The notes: a model not told the origin generated them from the sequence alone. A stretch of DNA of 64,000 bases from VXNE01 sp965203615 (GCA_965203615.1 OZ241900.1:3720001-3784000), one strand, 5' to 3'; numbered from the stretch's first letter, positions 42,533 through 51,481 are shown. Program-made: numbers and translations.

Positions 42533-42741
42533 CTTGCCGAAGCTCCATATCGCGGTGTCGCGGCCGGTGCCTGCGTTTGCGGCCGCGCGTTGTAAAGACT
42601 GTCTCCGGCCCGTAGAATTACGCGCCTTTAGCCGGGCGGCGGCGGCATAGCCTGATGGCTGGCCGCGGCTCTGCGAGGCGAATCGACGGTGTGCCGGTGT
42701 TCGCGGCATTGTAGTACAGAAGGGTGTCCTCGGGTGTCGTC

Positions 42742-43053
42742 ATGTTTGCGGTTTTTGAGAGTGGCGGTAAGCAGCACCGCGTGACTGAAGGAGACGTTGT
42801 CCGGCTCGAGCGCTTGTCGGGAGAGCCCGGTCAGAGCGTCGAGTTCGATCGCGTTCTGCTCGTCTCGGCGGGCGACGACGTCACCGTCGGGATGCCCTAT
42901 GTCGAGGGCGGAAAAGTCACCGCCGAGGTTGTGGACCAGGGACGCGGCGCCAAGATCCGCGTCGTCAAGTTCAAGCGGCGCAAGAATTACCTGCGCCGGG
43001 CCGGCCATCGGCAGGATTACACCGAAGTCCGGATCACGGCAATCAATGCCTGA
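42742..43053 (+). CDS. rplU: 50S ribosomal protein L21
   Basis: ATG 42742 gives 103 residues, the normal length. MFAVFESGGKQHRVTEGD at the start and RRKNYLRRAGHRQDYTEVRI at the end are diagnostic for L21, which binds 23S rRNA with L20. The open frame extends 18 bases further upstream, but the family start is here. It is first in rplU-rpmA-obgE-proB. Confidence 0.97.
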   Translation: MFAVFESGGKQHRVTEGDVVRLERLSGEPGQSVEFDRVLLVSAGDDVTVGMPYVEGGKVTAEVVDQGRGAKIRVVKFKRRKNYLRRAGHRQDYTEVRITAINA

Positions 43054-43127
43054 GCCGGCCGGGTTTTCGTGGTGCGCTACAATGCGCCGCGATGCCTGAT
43101 CCGGCGTCAACTGGAGGATAGTGCATC

Positions 43128-43433
43128 ATGGCGCACAAGAAGGCTGGCGGCAGCACGCGCAACGGGCGCGACTCCCAATCCAAGCGTCTCGGCATCAAGA
43201 AGTACAGCGGACAGTTCGTTCGCTCCGGCAACATCCTGGTGCGCCAGCGCGGGACCAGGTTCTATGCGGGTAAGAACGTCGGTTGCGGGCGGGACTACAC
43301 GCTCTTCGCCACCGCCGACGGCTATGTGAGCTTTTACGTGAAGGGCCCCCGCGGCAGGAAGTACCTTGCCGTCACGCCTCCTGTCGGCGACCCCGCTGCC
43401 GCGCCGGACACCCGCCCGACGACATCGGAATAG
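43128..43433 (+). CDS. rpmA: 50S ribosomal protein L27
   Basis: This 101-residue protein begins MAHKKAGGSTRNGRDSQSKR, the N-terminal arm that reaches the peptidyl-transferase centre, and includes GNILVRQRGT, HAG-to-YAGKNVGCGRDYTL and VSFYVKGPRGRKYL. A ~15-residue Pro/Thr-rich C-terminal extension makes it longer than the usual 85. GGAG lies upstream, and TACAAT at about 43078 may be an internal promoter. Confidence 0.97.
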   Translation: MAHKKAGGSTRNGRDSQSKRLGIKKYSGQFVRSGNILVRQRGTRFYAGKNVGCGRDYTLFATADGYVSFYVKGPRGRKYLAVTPPVGDPAAAPDTRPTTSE

Positions 43434-43486
43434 CGCCACCGCCCGCGATGATGACGGCGGGCAGTTAGCGCGCGGCGTCAGTCGCC

Positions 43487-44659
43487 ATGCAATTCGTCGA
43501 CGAAGTCGCGGTCTCGGTTGCGGCGGGCAAGGGCGGTCCGGGCGCCTTGAGTTTCCGTCGCGAGAGAGCCGTCGCAAAAGGCGGGCCCGACGGCGGCGAT
43601 GGTGGCGACGGCGGCGATGTCGTGCTGGTCGCCAACGAGGCGCTCAACACCCTGGTGGACTTTCGTTTCCAGCCCCATTACCGCGCGGAGAACGGTCGTC
43701 CCGGAAGTGGCCGCAACAAGACCGGGGCGAGCGGCCAGACGCTTGACCTGCGCGTTCCCGCGGGCACCACGGTGATCGACGAGGATACCCTCGAGGTCAT
43801 TGGCGACCTGCCGCGCGCCGGGTCGCGCCTCGTGGTCGCGCGCGGCGGCCGGCGGGGGTTCGGCAATGCGCGCTTCAAGTCGAGCACGGACCGCGCGCCG
43901 CGCAGGACCACGCCGGGAGAGCCTGGCGAGACGCGCTCCCTGAGGCTGCAGCTCCAGGTGATCGCCGATGTCGGCCTGCTCGGTCTTCCCAATGCGGGCA
44001 AGTCGACGTTCATTGCGCGCGTTTCCGCATCGAGGCCGAAAATCGCCGACTATCCCTTCACGACCCTCGTTCCGAACCTCGGCGTCGTGCGTATCGATAC
44101 GGATACCAGTTTCGTCGTCGCCGACATTCCCGGACTCGTCCCGGGCGCCGCTTCCGGTGCCGGGCTTGGCACCCGGTTCCTCCGTCACCTGGCGCGAACG
44201 CGCATCCTCCTGCACGTCGTTGATGTCGCTCCGCCGGACGGTTCGGATCCTTTGCACAATATCGACGCAATCGAGCGGGAGCTTCTCGCCTATAGTCCGG
44301 CATTCGCGGAACGGCCGATCTGGATGGCACCGAACAAGATGGACCTGACGACGGATACGGATGTGGCCGATGCGATCCGCGCGCGCTACCCGGACCGGGA
44401 GGTGTACCCGGTTTCCGCCGCGACGGGGGAGGGGATACCCGGCCTCCTGAGGGCGCTCGCCGGTGGGCTGGCCGGCATCGACGCCCAAGTGGAAAAGGCG
44501 TTGCAGGAACGCATCGCCCAGGACGTGCTCCTGCGCTCGGAAACGGAGCGCCGCGCCCTGCGCGATTCCGCCGCAAGTGCGTTACGGGATGCGGATGCCG
44601 GTTTCGATGATGCGGTTCCCGGATCGGCAGCCGATGGCCCGGATGGCGCCGGACGGTGA
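43487..44659 (+). CDS. obgE: GTPase Obg/CgtA
   Basis: This 390-residue ribosome-associated GTPase has the Gly-rich Obg domain (1-157: FVDEVAVSVAAGKGGPGALS, GGDGGDGGDVVLVA), then G1 LPNAGKSTFI, G3 DIPGLVPGA and G4 NKMDL. It acts in 50S assembly and stress signalling. The C-terminus is short and polar. It overlaps proB by 4 bp (ATG..GTGA region 44656-44659). Position after rpmA is conserved. Confidence 0.96.
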   Translation: MQFVDEVAVSVAAGKGGPGALSFRRERAVAKGGPDGGDGGDGGDVVLVANEALNTLVDFRFQPHYRAENGRPGSGRNKTGASGQTLDLRVPAGTTVIDEDTLEVIGDLPRAGSRLVVARGGRRGFGNARFKSSTDRAPRRTTPGEPGETRSLRLQLQVIADVGLLGLPNAGKSTFIARVSASRPKIADYPFTTLVPNLGVVRIDTDTSFVVADIPGLVPGAASGAGLGTRFLRHLARTRILLHVVDVAPPDGSDPLHNIDAIERELLAYSPAFAERPIWMAPNKMDLTTDTDVADAIRARYPDREVYPVSAATGEGIPGLLRALAGGLAGIDAQVEKALQERIAQDVLLRSETERRALRDSAASALRDADAGFDDAVPGSAADGPDGAGR

Positions 44660-45783
44660 GCACGTCCGCGCGACAGAAGCTCCGCGAAGCCGGCCTTTGG
44701 GTGGTCAAGATCGGCAGCGCGCTGTTGACCGGCAACGGACGCAGCCTCGATCACGGCGCCGTTGCGCGGTGGTGTGACCAGATCGCGGTTCTGAGGGATC
44801 GGGGCAGCCGCGTGATCCTCGTCTCGAGCGGCGCGGTGGCGGAAGGCTGCCGCAGGCTGGGCCTCTCAAGTCGCCCGGAAAGCGTGCACGAGTTGCAGGC
44901 GGCGGCAGCGGCCGGGCAGATGGGTCTCGTCGAGGCGTACGAACAGGCGCTGCGGCGCTCCGGTCTCGGCACGGCGATGGTGCTGCTGACCCACGACGAC
45001 TTCGCTGATCGCGGCCGCTACCTGAACGCGCGGGCGACTCTGCGGACGCTGCTCGACTTCGGCGTGGTGCCGGTGATCAACGAAAACGACTCGGTGGCGA
45101 CCGAGGAGATCAAGCTCGGCGACAACGACATGTTGTCCGCCATGGTGGCGAGCGCGCTGGCAGCCGACGTCCTGGTGCTTCTGACGGACCAGGACGGATT
45201 GCTGGAACGCGACCCGAAGGTCGATCCCGGCGCGCGGCTGGTGGGCGATGCGTCGGCGGATGATTCGAAACTCGACGACTACGCCGGTGGCGGCGGGGTC
45301 CTCGGCCGGGGCGGCATGGTGACGAAGCTCGCGGCGGCGCGGCTTGCGGCGCGTTCCGGTACGCATACGGCGATCGCCAACGGAACCCTCGACGGTGTCC
45401 TGCTGGCGCTGGCGGATGGGGCGGACATCGGCACGGTGCTTACCGCCGATGTCGAGCCGCTGGCGTCGCGCAAGCGCTGGATCGCGGGGCAACTCATCGC
45501 CAAGGGCGAGATCGCCCTCGACGCGGGCGCGGTGGAAGCCGTGCGCAACCGGGGGGTGAGCATCCTGGCGGTCGGCGCCGTGCGGGCGACGGGAGAGTTC
45601 CGGCGCGGTGACATGGTTCGCGTCACGGACGCGGCGGGCACCGAGGTGGCCAAGGGGCTCGTGAACTACAGCGGCGACGAAGTCCGTCTATTGCTGGGCG
45701 TCGGCAGCGATGAGATAGAAGCGCGCCTCGGCTACGTCGACGAGCCCGAACTGATCCACCGGGACAACCTGGCGGTACTGTGA
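44656..45783 (+). CDS. proB: glutamate 5-kinase
   Basis: This 375-residue enzyme phosphorylates glutamate in the first step of proline synthesis. The amino-acid kinase domain has WVVKIGSALLTGNGRSLD, VILVSSGAVAEG, NENDSVATEEIKLGDND and the LLTDQDGLLERDP loop. A C-terminal PUA domain (about 280-370: GVSILAVGAVRATGEFRRGD) is present. It starts at GTG overlapping the obgE stop. proA is not adjacent. Confidence 0.96.
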   Translation: MSTSARQKLREAGLWVVKIGSALLTGNGRSLDHGAVARWCDQIAVLRDRGSRVILVSSGAVAEGCRRLGLSSRPESVHELQAAAAAGQMGLVEAYEQALRRSGLGTAMVLLTHDDFADRGRYLNARATLRTLLDFGVVPVINENDSVATEEIKLGDNDMLSAMVASALAADVLVLLTDQDGLLERDPKVDPGARLVGDASADDSKLDDYAGGGGVLGRGGMVTKLAAARLAARSGTHTAIANGTLDGVLLALADGADIGTVLTADVEPLASRKRWIAGQLIAKGEIALDAGAVEAVRNRGVSILAVGAVRATGEFRRGDMVRVTDAAGTEVAKGLVNYSGDEVRLLLGVGSDEIEARLGYVDEPELIHRDNLAVL

Positions 45784-45802
45784 TGCCCGGGGGGACCGCC
45801 GG

Positions 45803-45980
45803 GAGCACGAGGGAGTCCCTCGAAAAAGAGAGCAGCACGAGGGAGTCCCTCGAAAAGAAGAGCAGCACGAGGGTGTCCCTCGACAAGAGAAGGAGAACGA
45901 GGGTGTCCCTCGCAAGAAAGAGCAGCGCTCGGGCGCTCCTCGCAAGGAATACCAGCGCGAGGGGAAACCCCTCGCATGCC
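45803..45980. repeat. 30-bp periodic hairpin array
   Basis: CGAGGGAGTCCCTCG-type palindromes start at 45808, 45838, 45868 and 45898, and degenerate versions lie near 45928 and 45957 (GCGAGGGGAAACCCCTCGC). The A/G-rich linkers (AAAAGAAGAGCAGCA) are also repeated. The array fills the gap between proB and rpsT, which face each other. Confidence 0.75.
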
Positions 45981-46000
45981 AGGCGCTCAGCCGAGCGCCT
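45981..46000 (-). terminator. hairpin overlapping the rpsT stop
   Basis: AGGCGCTC-AGCC-GAGCGCCT forms a perfect 8-bp stem that includes the rpsT stop codon. It may end rpsT transcription together with the hairpin array that follows. There is no T-run. Confidence 0.4.
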
Positions 46001-46250
46001 GGATTTGCGCGTGCAACCTCGACTTGTGCCGGGCCGCCTTGTTCCTGTGCAGGATTCCCTTGCCGACGAACTTGTCGAGAATCGGGACGGCGTCGGCCAG
46101 GGCGGCGGAAGCCGCTTCCTTGTCGCCCGCCTCGACCGCGGCGTTGACCCGCTTCAGGTAGGTGCGGTACATCGAGCGCTGGCTCGCGTTGCGCGCGCGG
46201 GCCGCCTCGGCTTGACGCGCGCGTTTTTTGGCTTGTGGATTGTTGGCCAA
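45987..46250 (-). CDS. rpsT: 30S ribosomal protein S20
   Basis: TTG at 46250 is chosen as start because GGAG lies eight bases before it and the family N-terminus (ANNPQAKKRARQAEAARARN) follows at once. Length is 87 residues, normal. MYRTYLKRVNAAVEAGD and ILHRNKAARHKSRLHAQIQAL complete the protein. A TTG start, as in E. coli rpsT, fits autoregulated translation. It diverges from murJ. Confidence 0.96.
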   Translation of the reverse strand: MANNPQAKKRARQAEAARARNASQRSMYRTYLKRVNAAVEAGDKEAASAALADAVPILDKFVGKGILHRNKAARHKSRLHAQIQALG

Positions 46251-46299
46251 GAACGTACTCCTGCAAAGCGACGCGCTAATTTGCCCGCGGGGGTCCGCG

Positions 46300-47904
46300 A
46301 TGTCAACCGAGCCGGATAGGCCGACCGCCCCGGAAACGGCCGATGTCGCGGCCGCGGGGTCGGTGGTCGCATCCATGACGGCGCTTTCCCGCGTCAGCGG
46401 ATTCGTCCGCGACATCGTCCTGTCCCACTTTCTCGGCGCCACGGGGGCGGCGGACGCGTTCTTCGTGGCGTTCCGGATACCGAACTTCTTCCGGCGCCTG
46501 TTCGCCGAAGGTGCCTTCGCGCAGGCGTTCGTGCCGGTTCTCGCCGAGTACCGCACCGGCGACCGGCGCGCATTGGACGACTTCGTGCGGGCGGTGGCCG
46601 GCAACCTCACCGTGGTCCTGACGATCGTGACGATCGCGGGGATCGCCAGCGCCTACGGCCTGGTGGTGATCTTCGCGCCGGGCTTCGCCGGCGACGACGG
46701 CCGCCTGTCGCTGGCCGCGGACATGCTGCGTGTCACGTTCCCCTACCTCGCGTTCATCTCGCTCACGGCGTTCGCGGGCGCCATGCTGAACAGCTTCCAC
46801 CGCTATGCGGTGCCGGCGTTCACACCCGTCCTGCTGAACCTCTCGCTGATAGGCGCGGCGCTCGTCGCGGCGCCCCTGTTCTCCGAACCGGCCATGGCTC
46901 TCGCCTGGGGCGTATTCGTTGCCGGCATCGCCCAACTGCTGTTCCAGCTCCCGTCGTTGCGCCGTCTCGAATTGCTGCTGCCGCCGAAGATCGACTGGCG
47001 CGATCCCGGCGTGCGCAAGGTCGGAGGCCTGCTCGGGCCGGCGGTATTCGCAGCGTCGGTCCACCAGGTCAATGGGCTGATCAGCGGCATTCTTGCCTCG
47101 CTGCTCGTCACCGGCAGCATTTCCTGGCTGTATTACGCCGACCGGCTGATGGAGGTGCCGATCGGGGTGGTCGCGGTCGCGCTTGGCACGGTGCTGTTGC
47201 CGAACCTGTCGCGGCTGCACGCCGGGGACGACCGCGAGGGCTTCGCCTCGACGCTGGATTGGGGTCTGCGCATGGCCATCCTGTTCGCGTTGCCCGCCGC
47301 CGCCGCGCTGTTTTTCCTTGCCGTCCCGCTGGTGGCGACGATGTTCCATCACGGCGAATTCGACGCCGGCGACGCGCGCATGACGGCGGCGGCGCTGCAG
47401 GCCTTCGCGCTCGGCCTGCCCGCGCTGGTGCTGGTCAAGATCGCGGCGCCGGGTTTCTTTGCCCGGCAGGACACCCGCACCCCGTTTCGCTATGCCGCGG
47501 TTTCGGTGGGCGTGAACATCGCGGCCGGACTGGCCCTTTTCTGGTGGCTCAAGCACGTTGGCCTCGCCCTTGCCCTCGGCATCGCCGCCACCGTCAACGC
47601 GGGGCTGCTCATTCGGGGCCTGTTGCGCCGCTCCGACTATGCTCCCACGCGGGCGCTGTGGCGCACCCTCGCCGCCGCGACGGTGGCCAGCGGCATCATG
47701 CTGGCGGCGCTCGCATGGTTCGTTCCGGGGGACGAAGCCTGGCTCGACGCGGGCGCGTTCGCGCTCGAGGCGTTTCCCGTGGATGCACTCCTGGCCGGCC
47801 GGGCGCTGTTGCTCGCGTGTGCGGTCGTGGGTGGTTTTCTCGTGTACGTCGCCGCCGCCTGTGCGATGGGTGTGCGTCCCGCCGATATGCGTCACCGAGT
47901 CTGA
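46300..47904 (+). CDS. murJ: lipid II flippase MurJ
   Basis: ATG 46300 gives 534 residues with about 14 membrane helices. SMTALSRVSGFVRDIVLSHF near residue 30, AFFVAFRIPNFFRRLFAEGAF near 58 and SWLYYADRLMEVPIGVVAVAL near 270 are hallmark segments of MurJ, which moves lipid II across the inner membrane. The gene sits in the conserved rpsT/murJ/ribF neighbourhood. Confidence 0.96.
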   Translation: MSTEPDRPTAPETADVAAAGSVVASMTALSRVSGFVRDIVLSHFLGATGAADAFFVAFRIPNFFRRLFAEGAFAQAFVPVLAEYRTGDRRALDDFVRAVAGNLTVVLTIVTIAGIASAYGLVVIFAPGFAGDDGRLSLAADMLRVTFPYLAFISLTAFAGAMLNSFHRYAVPAFTPVLLNLSLIGAALVAAPLFSEPAMALAWGVFVAGIAQLLFQLPSLRRLELLLPPKIDWRDPGVRKVGGLLGPAVFAASVHQVNGLISGILASLLVTGSISWLYYADRLMEVPIGVVAVALGTVLLPNLSRLHAGDDREGFASTLDWGLRMAILFALPAAAALFFLAVPLVATMFHHGEFDAGDARMTAAALQAFALGLPALVLVKIAAPGFFARQDTRTPFRYAAVSVGVNIAAGLALFWWLKHVGLALALGIAATVNAGLLIRGLLRRSDYAPTRALWRTLAAATVASGIMLAALAWFVPGDEAWLDAGAFALEAFPVDALLAGRALLLACAVVGGFLVYVAAACAMGVRPADMRHRV

Positions 47905-47905
47905 G

Positions 47906-47917
47906 TAGAATCCGGCC
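47906..47917 (+). promoter_or_regulatory. -10 box close to the ribF start
   Basis: TAGAAT (47906-47911) ends six bases before the ribF ATG and overlaps the gap after murJ. No Shine-Dalgarno is present. The arrangement repeats the one before the TMTC genes and suggests a leaderless transcript. Confidence 0.4.
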
Positions 47918-48841
47918 ATGGAACTCATACGCGGCATGCAGGGCGTCGCGCCGCACCAACGCGGCAATGTCGTGACCATCGGCAACTTCGACGGCGTGCA
48001 CCATGGTCACCTGAAGCTGCTCGCGCAACTCGTCGCAAAGAGCGTCGAGCTGGGGCGGCCAAGCCTGTTGATGACGTTCGAGCCCCAGCCGAGGGAGTTC
48101 TTCCGGGGCAGGGAGGTCCCTGCGCGGCTGACGCGGTTTCGCGAGAAAATGCACCTGCTCCGGCCGACCGGGATCGATCGCGTGCTGTGCATACCGTTCA
48201 ACGAACAGACGGCATCCATGCCCGCGGCGTATGTGGCCAGGGATGTCCTGCGCGACATCCTCGGCGCGGAGTACGTCATCGTTGGAGACGACTTCCGTTT
48301 CGGTGCCGGGCGGGTCGGAGACTACGCCATGCTGAAGGCTGCCGGCGACCGCTACGGCTACGGGGTCAGCCACATGGACACCTATGCGCTTGTGCACGAA
48401 CGGGTCAGCAGCACCGGGATCCGTGCCGCGCTCGCCGGTGGCGACTTCCCGACGGCGGAGCAACTGCTTGGCCACAAGTACTTCATGATGGGACACGTCG
48501 TCTATGGACGGCAGCTCGGCCGCACCATAGGCGTGCCGACGGCCAACATCCGCCTGCAGCGCTACCGGTCGCCCCTGACCGGCGTCTTCTGCGTCAGCGT
48601 ACATGGGCTCGACCGGCGGCACACAGGCGTCGCGAACATCGGGGTGCGGCCGACCGTCGACGGCAGCGAACCGTTGCTGGAGGTGCACATTTTCGACTTC
48701 GACGAGGACATCTACGGCAGGCTCCTGACGGTCACGGTGCACCAGAAGCTGCGCGAGGAGCGAAAGTTCCCGTCGCTCGATGCGCTGAAGTCGCAGATCG
48801 AGCGGGATATCGCGGCGGCGAAGGGCTGGTTCGCGGCATGA
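47918..48841 (+). CDS. ribF: bifunctional riboflavin kinase/FAD synthetase
   Basis: This 307-residue enzyme makes FMN then FAD. The adenylyltransferase half has TIGNFDGVHHGHLKLL and VVGDDFRFGAGRVGD; the kinase half has GRTIGVPTANIRL, LTGVFCVSVHG and ANIGVRPTVDGSEPLLEVHI. Length is normal. It overlaps lspA by 4 bp. In many relatives ileS lies between ribF and lspA; here it does not. Confidence 0.96.
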   Translation: MELIRGMQGVAPHQRGNVVTIGNFDGVHHGHLKLLAQLVAKSVELGRPSLLMTFEPQPREFFRGREVPARLTRFREKMHLLRPTGIDRVLCIPFNEQTASMPAAYVARDVLRDILGAEYVIVGDDFRFGAGRVGDYAMLKAAGDRYGYGVSHMDTYALVHERVSSTGIRAALAGGDFPTAEQLLGHKYFMMGHVVYGRQLGRTIGVPTANIRLQRYRSPLTGVFCVSVHGLDRRHTGVANIGVRPTVDGSEPLLEVHIFDFDEDIYGRLLTVTVHQKLREERKFPSLDALKSQIERDIAAAKGWFAA

Positions 48842-49317
48842 AACTCTATTGCTACGGTCTGACGCTGCTGATTCTCGGTCTCGACCAGTGGACGAAACAG
48901 ATCGCGACCCGGGAACTGACCGACGTGTCGCGGGTGGACGTGTTGCCGTTTCTTTCCTGGAAGCTCGTGCACAACACGGGAGCGGCCTTCAGCATGTTCG
49001 CGGAGGCGGACTGGTCGCGATGGGGCCTGTCGTTGCTGGCGGGCGCCTTTTCGCTCTTTCTCATCAACGAGCTACGCACGCTCCAACGGGGCGCGGGGTG
49101 GTACGGCATTGCCTGCGCCTGCATCCTCGCGGGCGCGCTCGGAAACCTCGTGGACCGCGTGAGCCTGGGACACGTGATCGACTTCGTCTTCGTCCACTAC
49201 GGTTCGTTCCGTTTTCCGATCTTCAACGTCGCGGACTCGGCGGTGACCGTGGGCGCGGCGATCTGGATCGCGCTGGTGCTGACGCGGTCGATGCCGGGCG
49301 CGCGCGGGACTTCCTGA
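48838..49317 (+). CDS. lspA: lipoprotein signal peptidase
   Basis: ATG 48838 overlaps the ribF stop and gives 159 residues with four membrane helices. LDQWTKQIATREL, KLVHNTGAAFSMF, GALGNLVDRV and FRFPIFNVADSAVTVGA contain the two catalytic aspartates. It removes signal peptides from prolipoproteins such as BamD in this window. The usual fkpB and ispH do not follow; pilin genes do. Confidence 0.96.
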   Translation: MKLYCYGLTLLILGLDQWTKQIATRELTDVSRVDVLPFLSWKLVHNTGAAFSMFAEADWSRWGLSLLAGAFSLFLINELRTLQRGAGWYGIACACILAGALGNLVDRVSLGHVIDFVFVHYGSFRFPIFNVADSAVTVGAAIWIALVLTRSMPGARGTS

Positions 49318-49434
49318 CCGAGTATCGGCGCACGCCGATCGCCTGAAAGATCGCACGCCCCTTCGGGGCATTGACGCCTGCAACGCCACCCCGGCCCGCT
49401 GTACCTTGGACTCTCGCATCGGCGGAGGTCCGGT

Positions 49435-49893
49435 ATGCACACGCGGGCTGCGGCATTCACGCTCATCGAATTGATGGCGGCGCTGGGAATCCTCGCGATC
49501 CTGGCAGCGCTCGCCTCGCCCCTGTATACGCGGTACAGCGTCGGGACCCATCGTGCGATGGCGCAGGCGGATCTCCTGCGCTGCGCCCAGGGCATGGAGC
49601 GCCACGCGAGCCTCACCTTCTCCTACCTCTCGGCGATCGACTCGGATGGCGACGGCGCCGGCGACCTGGACAGTGGTCGGGTGACCCCCAATATCTGTAC
49701 CCCGATGTCGACGCACTATCGCATCGACCTGGCGAAAGACCGCTTCACCGGGTTCCTGCTTCGGGCGAGCCCGGTCCGTCCCGGCAACGTCGTCGACGGG
49801 GATGGGGACCTGGCGCTGGACGGGGCGGCGGGACGGTTCTGGGACCGCAACGACGACGGGGAGTTCGGTCCGGGAGAGGATATGTGGGAATGA
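49435..49893 (+). CDS. pilE: type IV minor pilin PilE-like
   Basis: This 152-residue protein has GGAGGT before its ATG. The prepilin cleavage/methylation motif is AAAFTLIELMAALGILAIL, atypically with AF rather than GF before TLIEL. RAMAQADLLRCAQGMERHA fits PilE-type minor pilins. A DSDGDGAGDLDSG and DRNDDGEFGPGED pair could bind calcium. It overlaps pilV by 4 bp, and pilE-pilV-pilW-pilX is one operon. A GCCCC/GGGGC hairpin sits at 49357-49369 in the gap upstream. Confidence 0.85.
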   Translation: MHTRAAAFTLIELMAALGILAILAALASPLYTRYSVGTHRAMAQADLLRCAQGMERHASLTFSYLSAIDSDGDGAGDLDSGRVTPNICTPMSTHYRIDLAKDRFTGFLLRASPVRPGNVVDGDGDLALDGAAGRFWDRNDDGEFGPGEDMWE

Positions 49894-50396
49894 CCCGCGC
49901 ACGGGGCGTCACCCTGACGGAGACACTCGTCGCCGTGCTCGTCATGAGCGCCGGCGCCCTCGGCCTCGCGGGCCTGCAGGCCGAGAGCCTGCGCGCGGGG
50001 CGCGAGGCGTATGCGCGTTCGGTCGCGGTGCAGCGTGCTCTCGACATGATGGATCGGATCCGCGCGAACGGCGTGGCGCCGGCCAGCGAGTTCGCGGTCG
50101 GCACTGGCCCGCCGGTCTTCCAGGACTGTCTGCGCGCCCCATGCGGCCCCCGGGAGATGGCGCGATTCGACGTAGCCCTGTGGAAGTGCTCGCTCGGTGC
50201 CTGGCGCGATGCGGCGGCCTGTGTGCAGTTTCGGGAATTGGGCGCGTTGGGCGATGCCGCGGCGATGTCGGGGTTGCCGGAGGGCGATGGCACGGTGGTG
50301 ACCGATGCCGCGACGGATTCGGTCACCGTCAGGGTGCTGTGGCGGCCGCCCGGTCGGGCCTCGCCAATCGGAATTGCGATCGCGAGCAGGGTGTGA
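49890..50396 (+). CDS. pilV: type IV minor pilin PilV
   Basis: ATG 49890 overlaps the pilE stop and gives 168 residues. The N-terminus ARGVTLTETLVAVLVMSAGAL is a prepilin leader followed by the hydrophobic helix; GLAGLQAESLRAGREA and ALDMMDRIRANG are typical of PilV. Four cysteines (QDCLRAPCGP, LWKCSL, AACVQF) may pair. It helps prime pilus assembly. The stop overlaps the pilW start. Confidence 0.88.
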   Translation: MTRARGVTLTETLVAVLVMSAGALGLAGLQAESLRAGREAYARSVAVQRALDMMDRIRANGVAPASEFAVGTGPPVFQDCLRAPCGPREMARFDVALWKCSLGAWRDAAACVQFRELGALGDAAAMSGLPEGDGTVVTDAATDSVTVRVLWRPPGRASPIGIAIASRV

Positions 50397-51481
50397 GCGC
50401 GAAGATCGAGGGTGGCCAACCGCCAACGCGCGCGCGGGGTGTGGGCGGCGCGTCGCTGATCGAGTTGATGCTGGCGCTGGGGCTCGGCGTGATCGTGGCG
50501 TCGGGTGCGGCGCGGCTTTTCGCCGACAGCCAAAACGCGTACGTGCTGCTGCACGGCCAGACCCGAATGCAGGAGTCCGCCCGGCAGGCGCTGGACTTCA
50601 TCGCCAGGTCTGTCCGCTCTGCGGGCTACACGGGCTGCCAGTCCGGGACGGGCACCGTGCGGAATACGCTGAACGGATCCTGGGGAAGCATCTTCGAGGT
50701 CGACGTGAGCAGGCCTGTCGAGGCCTTCGACGGCACGGATGCGCGCGGCTTGCCGGAAAGCTGGACACCGAGTCTCTCGCGCGTTCCGAGGAATGGTGCC
50801 CGCAACGCCTTCGCGCGCGGTCGCGGCGTCGACACCGGCGCGATCCTGCCGTTCACCGATGTGCTGGCCCTGCGTCGGGTCGCTTCGCCGGGCGCGCGCC
50901 TGGCGGCGATGGCGGCGCCCGACGACTTTCCGGTGGTGGAAGACGATGGCGAACTCGACCTCGACGCCGGCGACTTTGCCGTCATTTCCGATTGCCGGCA
51001 GGCGGCGCTGTTCCGCATTGATCGGATAGAGCGTGGAGACCGTATCGCGACCCTCGTCCGCACGTCGGGCGATGGGCTGTTCGATAACGCGGCGGGCGCT
51101 TCGCTGTCCGCGACGGACACGCCTTACGGGAGCGTGTCCGGCCCCGAAGGGGCGGCGATATTTGGCGTCGTCACGGAAATCTACTTCGTCGCGCGCGGAA
51201 GCGGCAGCAACAACGTCGGATCCGTTCCCGCTTCGCTCTGGCGCAAGACCACGACGGATGGGCCGGTGGAACTGATCCAGGGGATCGAGGACCTGCAGGT
51301 ACGCCTCGGTGTGGACGGCAACCGGGACGGGGCGGTGGACCGGTATGTGCCTGCCGGCGATACCGGTGGTCGGGACGTGAGATCGATCGACGTCCGGTTG
51401 ACCGCGAACAGCGTCGACGCCGTGGCGGCTGGCGAGCCGATGCGGCGCACGTTTTCGCGCGTGATCGCCCTTCGGAATTGA
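50393..51481 (+). CDS. pilW: type IV minor pilin PilW
   Basis: GTG 50393 overlaps the pilV stop and gives 362 residues. ARGVGGASLIELMLALGLGV is a prepilin motif and RLFADSQNAYVLLHGQTRMQE, then ARSVRSAGYTGCQ, are PilW landmarks. LIQGIEDLQVRLGVDGNRDG near the C-terminus adds a Asp-rich loop. It forms part of the pilus tip complex with PilV and PilX. Confidence 0.9.
   Translation: MSAKIEGGQPPTRARGVGGASLIELMLALGLGVIVASGAARLFADSQNAYVLLHGQTRMQESARQALDFIARSVRSAGYTGCQSGTGTVRNTLNGSWGSIFEVDVSRPVEAFDGTDARGLPESWTPSLSRVPRNGARNAFARGRGVDTGAILPFTDVLALRRVASPGARLAAMAAPDDFPVVEDDGELDLDAGDFAVISDCRQAALFRIDRIERGDRIATLVRTSGDGLFDNAAGASLSATDTPYGSVSGPEGAAIFGVVTEIYFVARGSGSNNVGSVPASLWRKTTTDGPVELIQGIEDLQVRLGVDGNRDGAVDRYVPAGDTGGRDVRSIDVRLTANSVDAVAAGEPMRRTFSRVIALRN

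Noticed and set aside
47906..47917. FMN riboswitch before ribF
   Set aside because: There are only 13 bp between murJ and ribF, no room for an aptamer.
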